DNA of 64,000 nt from assembly GCF_009758125.1 (NCBI RefSeq), contig NZ_WRXO01000004.1, forward strand, positions 496,001 through 560,000, given 5' to 3'. The notes under the pieces are model-generated. The model worked only from the letters and a program-made list of their open reading frames with translations, was not told the origin of the DNA and made no database searches. The translations under genes were made by a program, and so were the position numbers. Below are positions 26,733 through 35,998 of the stretch, in pieces. Position 1 is the stretch's first letter. Each line of letters starts with the position of its first letter. The stretch is from Chitinophaga oryziterrae (lineage in GTDB: Bacteria; Bacteroidota; Bacteroidia; Chitinophagales; Chitinophagaceae).

Positions 26733-28145
26733 ATGCATCTGCAAGTTTACAGGGCGATCGCTATTGCCGTTATAAGTGCTGTTTTTGCTGCTCCGGCAGC
26801 ATTGGGTCAGAACAGCAAGCCCAATATTATCTTCATTGTGGCAGATGACCTGGGATATGGTAATCTCACTTCCTACAATAACAAAAGCCAGATCCCTACT
26901 CCGAATATAGACCGCCTGGGGACAGAAGGCATCCGTTATACCAGTTTTTACGCAGGGAATACTGTTTGTGCGCCATCCAGGTGTGCCTTACTAACAGGTA
27001 AGCATATGGGGCATGCCTATATAAGAGGTAATACCCGTTTGCCTATTCGTCCGCAGGACAGTACCCTTGCCCAGTTACTGCAGCAAAACGGGTACGTAAC
27101 GGGTATGTTCGGTAAATGGGGGCTTGGAGAAGCAGGTACTACGGGTTCACCGGAGATCAAAGGTTTTGATGAGTTCTATGGATACCTGAATCAGGGCCAT
27201 GCACATGATTATTATACCAATTACCTGTTTGAGGTAAAGAACGGTAAAATCAGCAGGATACCGCATGACACTACTATATATACCCATGATGCCATTATGG
27301 AACATGCGCTTTCATTTATTAAAAAGAATAAGGATAAACCTTTCTTCCTGTTCTTACCGGTAACAATTCCCCATGCAGAGCTGGACCCACCGGCAAAGGA
27401 TATGCAGCCATTTTTAAATGCAGATGGCAGCAGCAGGTTCCCGCCCGAAACACCTTATTTGCAGAATGGTGGTACTTATCGCAGTCAGAAGAACCCACAT
27501 GCGGCTTTTGCTGCTATGATCACTAAACTGGATAACAATGTGGGAGAAGTGGAAGCATTGATTAAAGAACTGGGCCTGGATGACAATACTTACATCTTCT
27601 TTACCAGTGATAATGGCCCGCATAAAGAAGGAGGGGCTGATCCTGCATACTTCAACAGTAATGGCCCTTTAAGAGGCATTAAGCGGGATTTATATGAAGG
27701 AGGGATCAGGGTGCCCATGCTGGTAAGAGCGCCGGGCAAAGTACCTGCAGGCCGTGTCAGCGATCAGCAATGGGCTTTCTGGGACATCCTGCCTACTTTT
27801 ACGGATATCACACATTCTCATACACTTGCAGGAATAGATGGGGTGTCATTTAAACAATCATTAACCGGAGATACACAAATCGCCAAACATGATTATTTTT
27901 ACTGGCAGTTCAATGAAGGCTATCTGCAGGAAGCTGTATTGAAAGGAGAGTGGAAGCTGATCCGGTTTAAGTATAAAGGTCAGCCTGAGAAGTTCGAACT
28001 TTATGATCTTGGCACTGATATAGGTGAAAAGAAAAACCTTGCGCTTGTTAATCCCGCTAAGGTAAAAGAATTAAGTATCTTGATGAAGAAAGCGAAAATG
28101 CCTGCTGAGAACAAAGAGTTTGACTGGTCCGGGACCGAAAAGTAA
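26733..28145 (+). CDS. Secreted sulfatase (arylsulfatase type)
   Basis: 470 residues with a signal peptide ending near ALGQ. The formylglycine motif CAPSRCALLTGK (CxPSR) is intact, so maturation by an FGE-type or anaerobic enzyme is expected; NIIFIVADDLGYGN supplies metal-binding Asp residues and FFTSDNGPHKEGG the C-terminal DN pair. It hydrolyses sulfate esters, probably on glycans, in the periplasm. It is followed 14 nt later by a GH106-like glycosidase, so the two probably act on the same sulfated rhamnose-containing polymer. Confidence 0.93.
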   Translation: MHLQVYRAIAIAVISAVFAAPAALGQNSKPNIIFIVADDLGYGNLTSYNNKSQIPTPNIDRLGTEGIRYTSFYAGNTVCAPSRCALLTGKHMGHAYIRGNTRLPIRPQDSTLAQLLQQNGYVTGMFGKWGLGEAGTTGSPEIKGFDEFYGYLNQGHAHDYYTNYLFEVKNGKISRIPHDTTIYTHDAIMEHALSFIKKNKDKPFFLFLPVTIPHAELDPPAKDMQPFLNADGSSRFPPETPYLQNGGTYRSQKNPHAAFAAMITKLDNNVGEVEALIKELGLDDNTYIFFTSDNGPHKEGGADPAYFNSNGPLRGIKRDLYEGGIRVPMLVRAPGKVPAGRVSDQQWAFWDILPTFTDITHSHTLAGIDGVSFKQSLTGDTQIAKHDYFYWQFNEGYLQEAVLKGEWKLIRFKYKGQPEKFELYDLGTDIGEKKNLALVNPAKVKELSILMKKAKMPAENKEFDWSGTEK

Positions 28146-28159
28146 AACTAAGAAACGTT

Positions 28160-30880
28160 ATGAAAACTGTAAAGACGCTGCTGGTAACGGCCTTGTACCT
28201 CTTATTTATTATTACATCTGATGCGCAGAAGATCTGGCCGGAGCAGACATCTCAGACAAAGCCCTGGACACGGTGGTGGTGGATGGGAAATGCAGTGAAT
28301 GAAAAGGACTTGTCCGCCTCATTGGCTAAGTATAGCCAGGCCGGTTTCGGAGGTGTTGAAATAGCGCCTATTTACGGGGCTATAGGATATGAAAAACAAT
28401 ACATTGATTACCTGTCACCGGCCTGGGTCAGAATGCTGGATTATACCGTCGCTACTGCCGGTAAACTGGGCATGGGGGTAGACCTTACTACCGGTACGGG
28501 CTGGCCTTTTGGAGGTCCGCAGGTTACACCTGAATATGCTGCATCAAAAATGATTATACGGCGTTACCCATCTTTAAAAACAGGTGATACAATTAAACTG
28601 GCCAAAGATGATGAAACATTACAATCATTAACCGGGTATGCAGCAGATGGAAGGATCGTGGACTTTATGGATAAAGTAGATGAAAATGGCTTCCTGCAAT
28701 GGAGAATAGAGTCTGGTGTCTGGGACGTTTACGCCTTCTTTAATGGTAAAACAAAACAGAAAGTAAAACGTGCCGCGCCAGGTGGAGAAGGCTTTTCCCT
28801 GGACCATTTTTCCGCTCCTGCTTTAAAGGTATATCTCCATCGTTTTGATACTGCATTTCATCAGCGATCACATGGTGTAAGGGCCTATTATAACGATAGC
28901 TATGAGGTATATGGGGCTGATTGGACCGCTGATTTCTTTGAGCAGTTCTATAAAAGAAAACATTATGATCTGCAGTCTGAAATCCGCTCATTTTACAGGA
29001 AAGATTCGTCGGAAACTATAGCCCGTATAAAATCAGATTACAGGGAAGTCATGGCCGATCTCATTCTCAATAATTTCACCAGGCCATGGACCCAATGGGC
29101 GCATCAGTATAAAGCCATCTCTAAAAACCAGGCACATGGTTCTCCGGGTAACTTGTTAGACTTATACGCCGCAGTGGATATCCCTGAATGTGAAACCTAC
29201 GGCTCTACTTATTTTCCTATCCCCGGTCTTCGCCGCGATAGCGCAGATATCAGAAATGTAGATCCTGACCCGGTAATGCTGAAATTCGCTTCCTCAGCAG
29301 CACATGTGAACGGGCATCCGCTGGTATCCAGTGAAACATTTACCTGGCTTACAGAACATTTTAAAACGTCTTTATCACAGTGCAAACCGGAAGTGGAACA
29401 ATGTTTCCTGGCAGGGGTAAATCATGTATTCTTTCATGGAGTTACTTATTCTCCTGAAGCCGTAAAATGGCCAGGCTGGTTATTCTATGCCTCAACGAAT
29501 TTTGTGCCATCCAACAGCTTCTGGCCACATTTACCGGGATTAACGAATTATATCACCCGCGTGCAGTCCGTATTACAAACAGGTAAACCGGATAATGAAT
29601 TACTGATCTACTGGCCAATATATGATATCTGGAATAATCCCAAAGGGAATGAAATTACCTTAAAGGTGCATGATATCGACCAATGGTTACATCCCTCGGC
29701 ATTTTACGGCCAGGTGGTGAACCTGCAGAAAGCCGGTTATTCCCTGGACTTTATCTCTGATAATCTGCTGAATAACGCCGTTGCTAAAGATGGTCTCATC
29801 AGTACCAGTGATGTTGCATCTCCCTATAAAGTATTAATTATCCCGGCAAGTACGATGATGCCGTTAGGTACCCTGCAAAAGATCATCGCACTGGCTCAAC
29901 AGGGAGCTACCGTAATGATGGAAGCATTGCCGGAAGATGTTCCTGGTCTGATCGATGTGAAGGAGCGCAGGATAGAGCTAAAGAAATTACTGGCATCTGT
30001 TCCTTTTGCAGATAACGGTATAGCAAAAATGGGGAAAGGACAGATCATCCTGGCCCCGGATATGCAACAGGCACTGGAACAGCAGGGCATCAGGAGAGAA
30101 GCGCTCACCGATGCAGGACTGAAATTCATCCGCCGCAAAGCAGGCGCTGATACTTACTATTACATTGTAAATCATACGCCTAAAGCCGTTGACCAATACC
30201 TGCCAGTAAATGCCAGCGCCGGTACATTTATCATCATGGACCCGCAAACCGGTGATTATGGAAAGGCTGCCACCAATAATACCGGCGTGAAAATACAGTT
30301 ACAACCCGGTGAAGCATTCATGCTGAAAGCAACAAAGGATACCACATTACAAGCCTGGACCTATCTCGATAAAAGTTCAGCACCTATCGCGTTAGACAGT
30401 TCCTGGACCTTGCAATTCACCGAGGGCGGACCTTTTAAACCTGCTCCTGTAACAATGCCATCACTGGTATCCTGGACAACATTGCCGGATACAATGACGC
30501 ACTCATTCTCGGGAACAGGGGTATATCAGCAGTCTTTTATACTGCCTGCTACCAACGCGAAAGAATATGTACTGGACTTAGGGGAAGTGCATGAGAGTGC
30601 TCATGTATGGATCAACGGTAAAGATGCCGGTATCCTCTGGAGTATCCCTTTCAAAGCAAGAATAGGTAAGTTCTTAAAACCAGGGAAAAATGAGATCAGG
30701 ATAGAAGTGGCTAACCTGATGGCCAACCGTATCAAATATATGGATGAGCAGAAAATCCCCTGGCGTCGCTATCACGAGATCAATTTTGTAAATATCAACT
30801 ATACCGATTTTGACGCGTCTGGTTGGAAACTACAGCCTTCCGGCCTGATAGGACCCGTAGTAATAACGCCTTATATGTAA
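28160..30880 (+). CDS. GH106-like alpha-L-rhamnosidase
   Basis: 906 residues with an N-terminal signal (LLVTALYLLFIITSDAQ). The start of the mature protein, PWTRWWWMGNAV ... YSQAGFGGVEIAPIYG, is typical of glycosyl hydrolase family 106 (PF17132). A central TIM-barrel-like region includes the stretch FTWLTEHFKTSL and VNHVFFHGVTYSP; the last ~150 residues form a jelly-roll with INGKDAGILWSIPFKA and EIRIEVANLMANRI. GH106 enzymes remove terminal L-rhamnose. Pairing with the sulfatase suggests plant or algal rhamnose-rich polysaccharide. No SusC/D is directly attached to this pair. Confidence 0.88.
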   Translation: MKTVKTLLVTALYLLFIITSDAQKIWPEQTSQTKPWTRWWWMGNAVNEKDLSASLAKYSQAGFGGVEIAPIYGAIGYEKQYIDYLSPAWVRMLDYTVATAGKLGMGVDLTTGTGWPFGGPQVTPEYAASKMIIRRYPSLKTGDTIKLAKDDETLQSLTGYAADGRIVDFMDKVDENGFLQWRIESGVWDVYAFFNGKTKQKVKRAAPGGEGFSLDHFSAPALKVYLHRFDTAFHQRSHGVRAYYNDSYEVYGADWTADFFEQFYKRKHYDLQSEIRSFYRKDSSETIARIKSDYREVMADLILNNFTRPWTQWAHQYKAISKNQAHGSPGNLLDLYAAVDIPECETYGSTYFPIPGLRRDSADIRNVDPDPVMLKFASSAAHVNGHPLVSSETFTWLTEHFKTSLSQCKPEVEQCFLAGVNHVFFHGVTYSPEAVKWPGWLFYASTNFVPSNSFWPHLPGLTNYITRVQSVLQTGKPDNELLIYWPIYDIWNNPKGNEITLKVHDIDQWLHPSAFYGQVVNLQKAGYSLDFISDNLLNNAVAKDGLISTSDVASPYKVLIIPASTMMPLGTLQKIIALAQQGATVMMEALPEDVPGLIDVKERRIELKKLLASVPFADNGIAKMGKGQIILAPDMQQALEQQGIRREALTDAGLKFIRRKAGADTYYYIVNHTPKAVDQYLPVNASAGTFIIMDPQTGDYGKAATNNTGVKIQLQPGEAFMLKATKDTTLQAWTYLDKSSAPIALDSSWTLQFTEGGPFKPAPVTMPSLVSWTTLPDTMTHSFSGTGVYQQSFILPATNAKEYVLDLGEVHESAHVWINGKDAGILWSIPFKARIGKFLKPGKNEIRIEVANLMANRIKYMDEQKIPWRRYHEINFVNINYTDFDASGWKLQPSGLIGPVVITPYM

Positions 30881-30883
30881 CAC

Positions 30884-30922
30884 AAAAGTTATCTGTTAAA
30901 ATTTATAAAATGGATAACTTTT
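30884..30922 (+). terminator. Terminator of the sulfatase-rhamnosidase operon
   Basis: AAAAGTTATC (30884-30893) pairs with GATAACTTTT (30913-30922) over 10 bp, with a T-rich right arm, 3 nt after the GH106 stop. The rest of the gap up to 31210 holds a putative peptide unit and a second terminator, listed separately. Confidence 0.65.
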
Positions 30923-30971
30923 TCAGATAAAATGATTAATTTCATTACTCATCAAAGAAAAGGAGGTATTC

Positions 30972-31019
30972 ATGCAATCTACAGAATATTCATGGAAACC
31001 TTCGGTTGGTATCGCCTAA
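30972..31019 (+). CDS. Possible 15-residue peptide with a strong Shine-Dalgarno
   Basis: ATG at 30972 is preceded by AAAGGAGGT with AGGAGG at 30961-30966, 5 nt spacing. Strong Shine-Dalgarno sites are unusual in Bacteroidota, so this one stands out. The frame reads MQSTEYSWKPSVGIA then stop. A second frame from the ATG at 30992 reads METFGWYRLTGLLHKK (30992-31042) and overlaps it. Both lie before a double hairpin ending in a T-run, so this could be an independent tiny gene, a small RNA, or a leader controlling the ABC pair at 31211. Function unknown. Confidence 0.3.
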   Translation: MQSTEYSWKPSVGIA

Positions 31020-31046
31020 CCGGGTTGCTCCATAAAAAATAATCTG

Positions 31047-31063
31047 TTGACGCCAGGCGTCAA
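31047..31063 (+). repeat. Short palindrome before the terminator
   Basis: TTGACGCC-A-GGCGTCAA is perfect over 8 bp on each side, located 2 nt before the next hairpin. Confidence 0.7.
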
Positions 31064-31064
31064 T

Positions 31065-31091
31065 GCCCCGGCTTGGTCCGGGGCTTTTTTT
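31065..31091 (+). terminator. Strong intrinsic terminator
   Basis: GCCCCGG (31065-31071) and CCGGGGC (31078-31084) form a 7-bp GC-rich stem with a 6-nt loop followed directly by seven T's. It ends whatever is transcribed from the short-peptide region and lies 119 nt before the ABC start. Confidence 0.9.
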
Positions 31092-31210
31092 ATCCCATCT
31101 TAAAATATTCTCTTTTTTCGTTCGTCTGCACTATTGCAAATAGCGAAGCCCGCTATTTTAACGTAATTTTAACCCCTGCTAAACCGGCAGGTCTATATAT
31201 TGTTGCCAAT

Positions 31211-32968
31211 ATGAATAAAGTGAAACGTCCCTCAACTGCACCGGGGCCGGCAAAGCCAGGTATTATGTCTGTTCTGCAACCCTACCGGGGTATGGTAGCC
31301 TTACTGATATTCCTGGCGTTACTGAGTAACGGGCTCAACCTGGTACTGCCCCGCATGATAGCGAAAGCCATCGATGCTTATACCGGTGGTACGCTCGTGA
31401 TAAACACCCTGATTATTGAGTTTTCCATGGCTGCTGTACTGATCTTTGTGTTTACTTATCTGCAAAGTATTATACAAACCTATGCCTCGGAAAAAGTAGC
31501 AAGAGAACTTCGTACTGAACTCTCTTCTAAAATCTCCAGACAAACTTTTGCTTATATTCAGCAATCAGACCCGAGTAGATTACTTACCAACTTAACTTCT
31601 GATATTGATTCTATCAAACTGTTTGTTTCACAGGCCATCGTATCCATCGCTTCTTCTCTGTTTATTATTATCGGGGCAAGTGTGCTGTTATTATCGATCG
31701 ACTGGAAACTGGGACTGGTAGTTATTACCATCATTCCGGTGATAGGATTTACATTCTATACCGTCCTCAGTAAAGTAAGGGTGTTGTTCAAACAGGGCAG
31801 GGAAGTGGTAGACTGGCTGAATAAGATCATTAATGAAAGTGTATTGGGAGCCGCTCTTATCAGGGTACTGAATGCGCAACAACCGGAATACGACCGCTTT
31901 ATTTCGGCTAACGGTAAATCCAGGGACCTGGGTACTGCCATTATCCGCCTGTTTGCAGGTCTGATCCCTGTGATCAGCTTCATGGCTAACCTGGCCTTAC
32001 TTTCTGTTTTAATGCTGGGTGGTCATTTTGTGATCACCGGAGAGATGTCCCTCGGTAACCTGGCAGCCTTCAACAGTTATATCGTCATCCTCATATTCCC
32101 TATTATCGTCATCGGCTTCATGAGTAATATCATCGCACAGGCAACCACCTCTTACGGTCGTATCTTTGATGTGCTGAATGCGCCTGATACCGTGGAACCA
32201 GGTACGGTGACTGATACACTGAAAGGTGCTATGGAAATAGAGAATGTTTCCTTATCATTAGGCGGCAAACCGGTGCTGAAAGATATTTCCTTCTCTATAA
32301 AACCTTCCAGTCGTACCGCGATCATAGGCCCTACAGCGGCAGGTAAAACGCAATTGCTTAATGTGCTGATAGGGCTGCTTACGGCCGATACCGGTGAAAT
32401 CATATACGATCATACAAATATCAGTGATTATGATAAAGATGTATTACTACAACAGGTAGGGCTGGTATTCCAGGATAGCATCATCTTTAACATGAGCGTA
32501 CGTGAAAACATCGCTTTCAATGAAAAGGTGAGTGACGCACTGATGGAAAAGGCAATAGCGACGGCCGAACTGAAAGATTTCATTGCAGGACTGCCCGATG
32601 GATTGGAAACCATTGTTTCTGAGAGAGGTTCCAGCCTTTCCGGCGGACAAAAACAGCGTATCATGCTGGCAAGGGCATTAGCCATCAATCCGCGCATTCT
32701 CCTGCTGGATGACTTCACTGCCAGGGTGGATACCAATACAGAACAACGTATTCTGGAAAATGTACAGCAGAACTATCCCGATCTCACGCTCATATCTGTT
32801 ACACAGAAAATTGCTTCCGCCGCCAATTATGATCAGATCATATTGCTGATGGAAGGAGAAGTGATCGCCATAGGCACCCACCCGGAATTGATGCAGTCCT
32901 GTCCTGAGTACATACAGATTTACAATTCGCAACGCAGCACCAGTAACTATGAATTACAACCTGAATAA
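31211..32968 (+). CDS. ABC exporter half-transporter, degenerate ATP-site partner
   Basis: 585 residues from the ATG at 31211; the longer open frame begins inside the terminator T-run and is rejected. Six hydrophobic segments up to ~330, then an ATPase with Walker A GPTAAGKT, signature LSGGQKQR and Walker B ILLLDDFTARVD, where the catalytic Glu is Asp; the switch-loop His is Gln (VTQKIAS). The partner gene at 32949 has canonical Glu and His but a changed signature. The two fit a heterodimeric exporter with one active and one degenerate site (TmrAB/BmrCD pattern). Overlaps its partner by 20 nt. Confidence 0.93.
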   Translation: MNKVKRPSTAPGPAKPGIMSVLQPYRGMVALLIFLALLSNGLNLVLPRMIAKAIDAYTGGTLVINTLIIEFSMAAVLIFVFTYLQSIIQTYASEKVARELRTELSSKISRQTFAYIQQSDPSRLLTNLTSDIDSIKLFVSQAIVSIASSLFIIIGASVLLLSIDWKLGLVVITIIPVIGFTFYTVLSKVRVLFKQGREVVDWLNKIINESVLGAALIRVLNAQQPEYDRFISANGKSRDLGTAIIRLFAGLIPVISFMANLALLSVLMLGGHFVITGEMSLGNLAAFNSYIVILIFPIIVIGFMSNIIAQATTSYGRIFDVLNAPDTVEPGTVTDTLKGAMEIENVSLSLGGKPVLKDISFSIKPSSRTAIIGPTAAGKTQLLNVLIGLLTADTGEIIYDHTNISDYDKDVLLQQVGLVFQDSIIFNMSVRENIAFNEKVSDALMEKAIATAELKDFIAGLPDGLETIVSERGSSLSGGQKQRIMLARALAINPRILLLDDFTARVDTNTEQRILENVQQNYPDLTLISVTQKIASAANYDQIILLMEGEVIAIGTHPELMQSCPEYIQIYNSQRSTSNYELQPE

Positions 32969-34712
32969 AATAGCGGCCGCGCCGCAACAAAAAGCTACCA
33001 CCGGCCGCGCCCTGAGAAAGCTGTTATCTTTCCTGGGCCCTGAAAAGCGCCGGCTGATCAACGCGTTCTTTACGATCATGATCAGCTCTGGTATTAACCT
33101 TACTATACCTTTCCTGGTAGGTCATACTATCGATAAATACGTACAGACGAAACAGTATAACGGTATCCTGTTATACTCAGGTATCCTGTTCATTATGTTT
33201 CTCATCTCGCTGACAACAAGTTATGTACAAACACGCCTGATGGGCGGGGTAGGACAACGTATGTTGTACAGCCTGCGTAATGCGGTTTTCACAAAACTAC
33301 AGGAACTGCCTATCGCCTTCTTTAACCAGAATAAAACAGGTGATCTTATCTCCCGTATCAATAACGATACAGATAAACTCAACCAGTTCTTTTCCCAGTC
33401 ATTAATGCAGTTCATTGGTGGTATTGTGAGCATGGTAGGAGCAGGGATTTTCCTGTTATGCATCAATCTCAGACTCGGACTGGCCACACTGGCGCCTGGT
33501 CTGTTACTGCTGGTATTTACCCGTTTGATCTCTCCCTGGGTAAAACGGAAGAATGCAGCCAATATGAAAAGTACCGGCAGCATGAGTTCTGAGATCCAGG
33601 AAAGCCTCAGCAACTTTAAAGTGATCATCGCCTTTAACCGCCGCGATTACTTCCGTAAACGTTTCGCTACTGCCAATAAAGAACAATATAAAACGGCTGT
33701 AAGTGCCGGCCTGGTAAATAACATCTTCATGCCTGTATTCAGCTTATGCGCTAACCTGGCGCAACTGTCTGTGCTGGCATATGGTATCTATCTCATTTCT
33801 ACAGGTCAGTTTACCATTGGTCTGCTGATCAGTTATCTGTCGTATGCTACCTATTTTTATAACCCTATCCGTCAACTGGCAGCACTGTGGACTAACTTCC
33901 AGGTGGCAATGGCTGGCTGGGACAGGATTTCACAGATACTGAACCTGGAATCCAACCTGAAAGTGGTGCCTTCGGATAAGAAAGAAGAAGATACAGCGCT
34001 CATCACCTTTAAGAACGTGAACTTCAGCTATCCTGATGGAAAGGATATCCTGCACAATATCAACTTCCGCCTGGAAAAAGGAAAGACCTATGCACTGGTA
34101 GGGCCTACCGGTGGAGGTAAAACGACCACCGCTTCCCTGATTGCCCGCTTATATGATGCAACAGACGGAGAGGTTTTATTACAGGGGAAAGATATCCGCT
34201 CTTATTCTCCGGAAGAACGTACCCAAAAGATCGGGTTCATTTTGCAGGAGCCGTTCCTCTTTACAGGCACCATAAGAGAGAACATCATCTACGGTAATAA
34301 AAACTATGCGGATTACACCAGCGAACAACTGATGGATGTGATGGAAAAGGCGAACCTGCATACCTTACTGGAACGGTTCGACGAAGGACTGGATACAAAA
34401 GTAGTATCCAGTGGAGAGAGTGTGAGTCTGGGACAAAAACAGCTGATCGCCTTTATGCGTGCAGTGCTGAGAGACCCTGAGCTATTGGTATTGGATGAAG
34501 CAACAGCGAATATTGATACGGTAACAGAGCAATTGCTGGAAGATATCCTGAAGAGATTACCGGAACAAACTACCCGTGTTATCATTGCACACCGTTTGAA
34601 TACTATTGAGAATGCAGATGAGATCTTCTTTGTAAATGATGGAGAGATTATCCGTGCCGGTTCTTTTAATCATGCCATGAACATGCTGTTACAGCATGAG
34701 CGCAGCACCTGA
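32949..34712 (+). CDS. ABC exporter half-transporter, catalytic partner
   Basis: 587 residues. Exporter-type membrane domain (LPIAFFNQNKTGDLISRINND is the usual coupling region) and ATPase with Walker A GPTGGGKT, Walker B LLVLDEATANID and switch His in IIAHRLNT, all canonical; the signature reads VSLGQKQL instead of LSGGQ. Its degenerate signature would complete the same inactive ATP site as the Asp in the upstream partner. Substrate unknown; family members export lipids, peptides or drugs. Convergent with the DUF1634 gene, 5 nt away. Confidence 0.93.
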   Translation: MNYNLNKIAAAPQQKATTGRALRKLLSFLGPEKRRLINAFFTIMISSGINLTIPFLVGHTIDKYVQTKQYNGILLYSGILFIMFLISLTTSYVQTRLMGGVGQRMLYSLRNAVFTKLQELPIAFFNQNKTGDLISRINNDTDKLNQFFSQSLMQFIGGIVSMVGAGIFLLCINLRLGLATLAPGLLLLVFTRLISPWVKRKNAANMKSTGSMSSEIQESLSNFKVIIAFNRRDYFRKRFATANKEQYKTAVSAGLVNNIFMPVFSLCANLAQLSVLAYGIYLISTGQFTIGLLISYLSYATYFYNPIRQLAALWTNFQVAMAGWDRISQILNLESNLKVVPSDKKEEDTALITFKNVNFSYPDGKDILHNINFRLEKGKTYALVGPTGGGKTTTASLIARLYDATDGEVLLQGKDIRSYSPEERTQKIGFILQEPFLFTGTIRENIIYGNKNYADYTSEQLMDVMEKANLHTLLERFDEGLDTKVVSSGESVSLGQKQLIAFMRAVLRDPELLVLDEATANIDTVTEQLLEDILKRLPEQTTRVIIAHRLNTIENADEIFFVNDGEIIRAGSFNHAMNMLLQHERST

Positions 34713-34717
34713 TCATA

Positions 34718-35116
34718 TCATCCGCCAAACCCGCTGAAAATGCTGAAGGTAATCACGCTCAGTACGATCAGTGTGATAATTACGTACAGTACATCTTTCT
34801 CCATGGCAAACGCCAGTACGGAGAAGGCTATACGGGTAATAGGTGTTGCCAGTAATACCACTACGCCCAGTTGAATAATAGCCATGCCATCCAGTTGGAA
34901 AACGCCATGAAGGATGCCCGGCAGATGTCTTACATATAATGGCGCACCGGTAAATTCAGTATAGGAGGGGACGCCTTTACCATTACTATAGAGGTAAATA
35001 ATACCACCGATAAAAGCAATAACACTGGCGGAAATCACTCCCCAGCGAAGCTGCTGGCCTATGAACATCTCTACGTCCCTTTCCTGCCAGAACGTTTTTG
35101 AAAATAACTTTTTCAT
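34718..35116 (-). CDS. DUF1634 membrane protein
   Basis: 132 residues, three hydrophobic segments (VISASVIAFIGGIIYLY, IIQLGVVVLLATPITRIAF, VLYVIITLIVLSVITFSIF). It ends in a FGG tail. DUF1634 proteins are usually encoded beside TauE/SafE transporters, as here: the TauE gene ends 2 nt upstream of its start. Probably an accessory subunit; no function is proven. Confidence 0.85.
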   Translation of the reverse strand: MKKLFSKTFWQERDVEMFIGQQLRWGVISASVIAFIGGIIYLYSNGKGVPSYTEFTGAPLYVRHLPGILHGVFQLDGMAIIQLGVVVLLATPITRIAFSVLAFAMEKDVLYVIITLIVLSVITFSIFSGFGG

Positions 35117-35118
35117 TA

Positions 35119-35955
35119 TTATAAGTTTCTCATTAAACCATTGTAAATCATTTCAATAGCCAGCGCTGAAATAACAATGCTGAATATCAGCCGTAGCCAT
35201 TTGGTGTTAATTTTTACCAGCAGTTTTGAACCAACAAAAGCGCCGCCCAGTACACCCAATACTACCGGCATGGCGATTCCCGGATCAATATATCCGCGTT
35301 GCAGGTATACTACCGCACTTGCAGCGGCAGTTACACCTATCATGAAATTACTGGTAGTGGTAGATACTTTAAATGGAATGCGCATCACGTTGTCCATCGC
35401 CAATACTTTCAATGCGCCGGAACCTATGCCCAGTAAGCCGGATACCACACCTGCCAGTGTCATCAGCAGGTAACCACCAGGTACTCCTTTAACTTTATAC
35501 TCAATGATCTCTCCCTTTACCGGGTAAGAGCTGTTGAGGCGCATCAGTTTCGCCAGTTTATTATCGCTTTGTGTATCTGCGTGTTCGTTTTTCTTACGGA
35601 CGGTCATGGCGGCAGAAAAGAGCAGCACTACGCCAAAGATGATGGCTACCAGGTGAGTAGGAGTATATACGGCCAGCACGGCACCCGCTATGGCCCCTGT
35701 AGTAGTGGCTATTTCCAGGAACATCCCGATCCTTACGTTGGTGATCCCTTCTTTGATATAGGCTGCCGCAGCGCCGGAAGAATTAGCAATAGAGGCTACC
35801 AGTGACGCTCCGATAGCATAGCGGATATCTACATGAAAAATGAGTGTAAGGAGGGGGATCAGTACCACGCCTCCACCAAGCCCGGTCAGTGAACCCAGCA
35901 GTCCGGCAGCAAAGGCCCCCAGTAATAAAATAAGTGTGAATACTAAAATTGACAT
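35119..35955 (-). CDS. TauE/SafE family anion (sulfite-type) exporter
   Basis: 278 residues with about 8 membrane segments. Family hallmarks: LGSLTGLGGGVVLIPLL near the N-terminus and GVVSGLLGIGSGALKVLAM in the middle, two related GLxGxGxG loops, and a C-terminal FVGSKLL. Members move sulfite, sulfoacetate or related organosulfonates. Forms an operon with DUF1634 (spacing 2 nt) and lies 43 nt downstream of a GntR regulator gene on the same strand. Confidence 0.92.
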   Translation of the reverse strand: MSILVFTLILLLGAFAAGLLGSLTGLGGGVVLIPLLTLIFHVDIRYAIGASLVASIANSSGAAAAYIKEGITNVRIGMFLEIATTTGAIAGAVLAVYTPTHLVAIIFGVVLLFSAAMTVRKKNEHADTQSDNKLAKLMRLNSSYPVKGEIIEYKVKGVPGGYLLMTLAGVVSGLLGIGSGALKVLAMDNVMRIPFKVSTTTSNFMIGVTAAASAVVYLQRGYIDPGIAMPVVLGVLGGAFVGSKLLVKINTKWLRLIFSIVISALAIEMIYNGLMRNL

Positions 35956-35998
35956 TACAATATATTTAGAAATTATTCTCCGGAATCAGATGATATGT

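Noticed and set aside
31073..31210. Longer N-terminus for the first ABC half-transporter starting at 31073
   Set aside because: It would begin in the T-run of a strong terminator, and its extra residues do not resemble the family; the ATG at 31211 gives the usual length.
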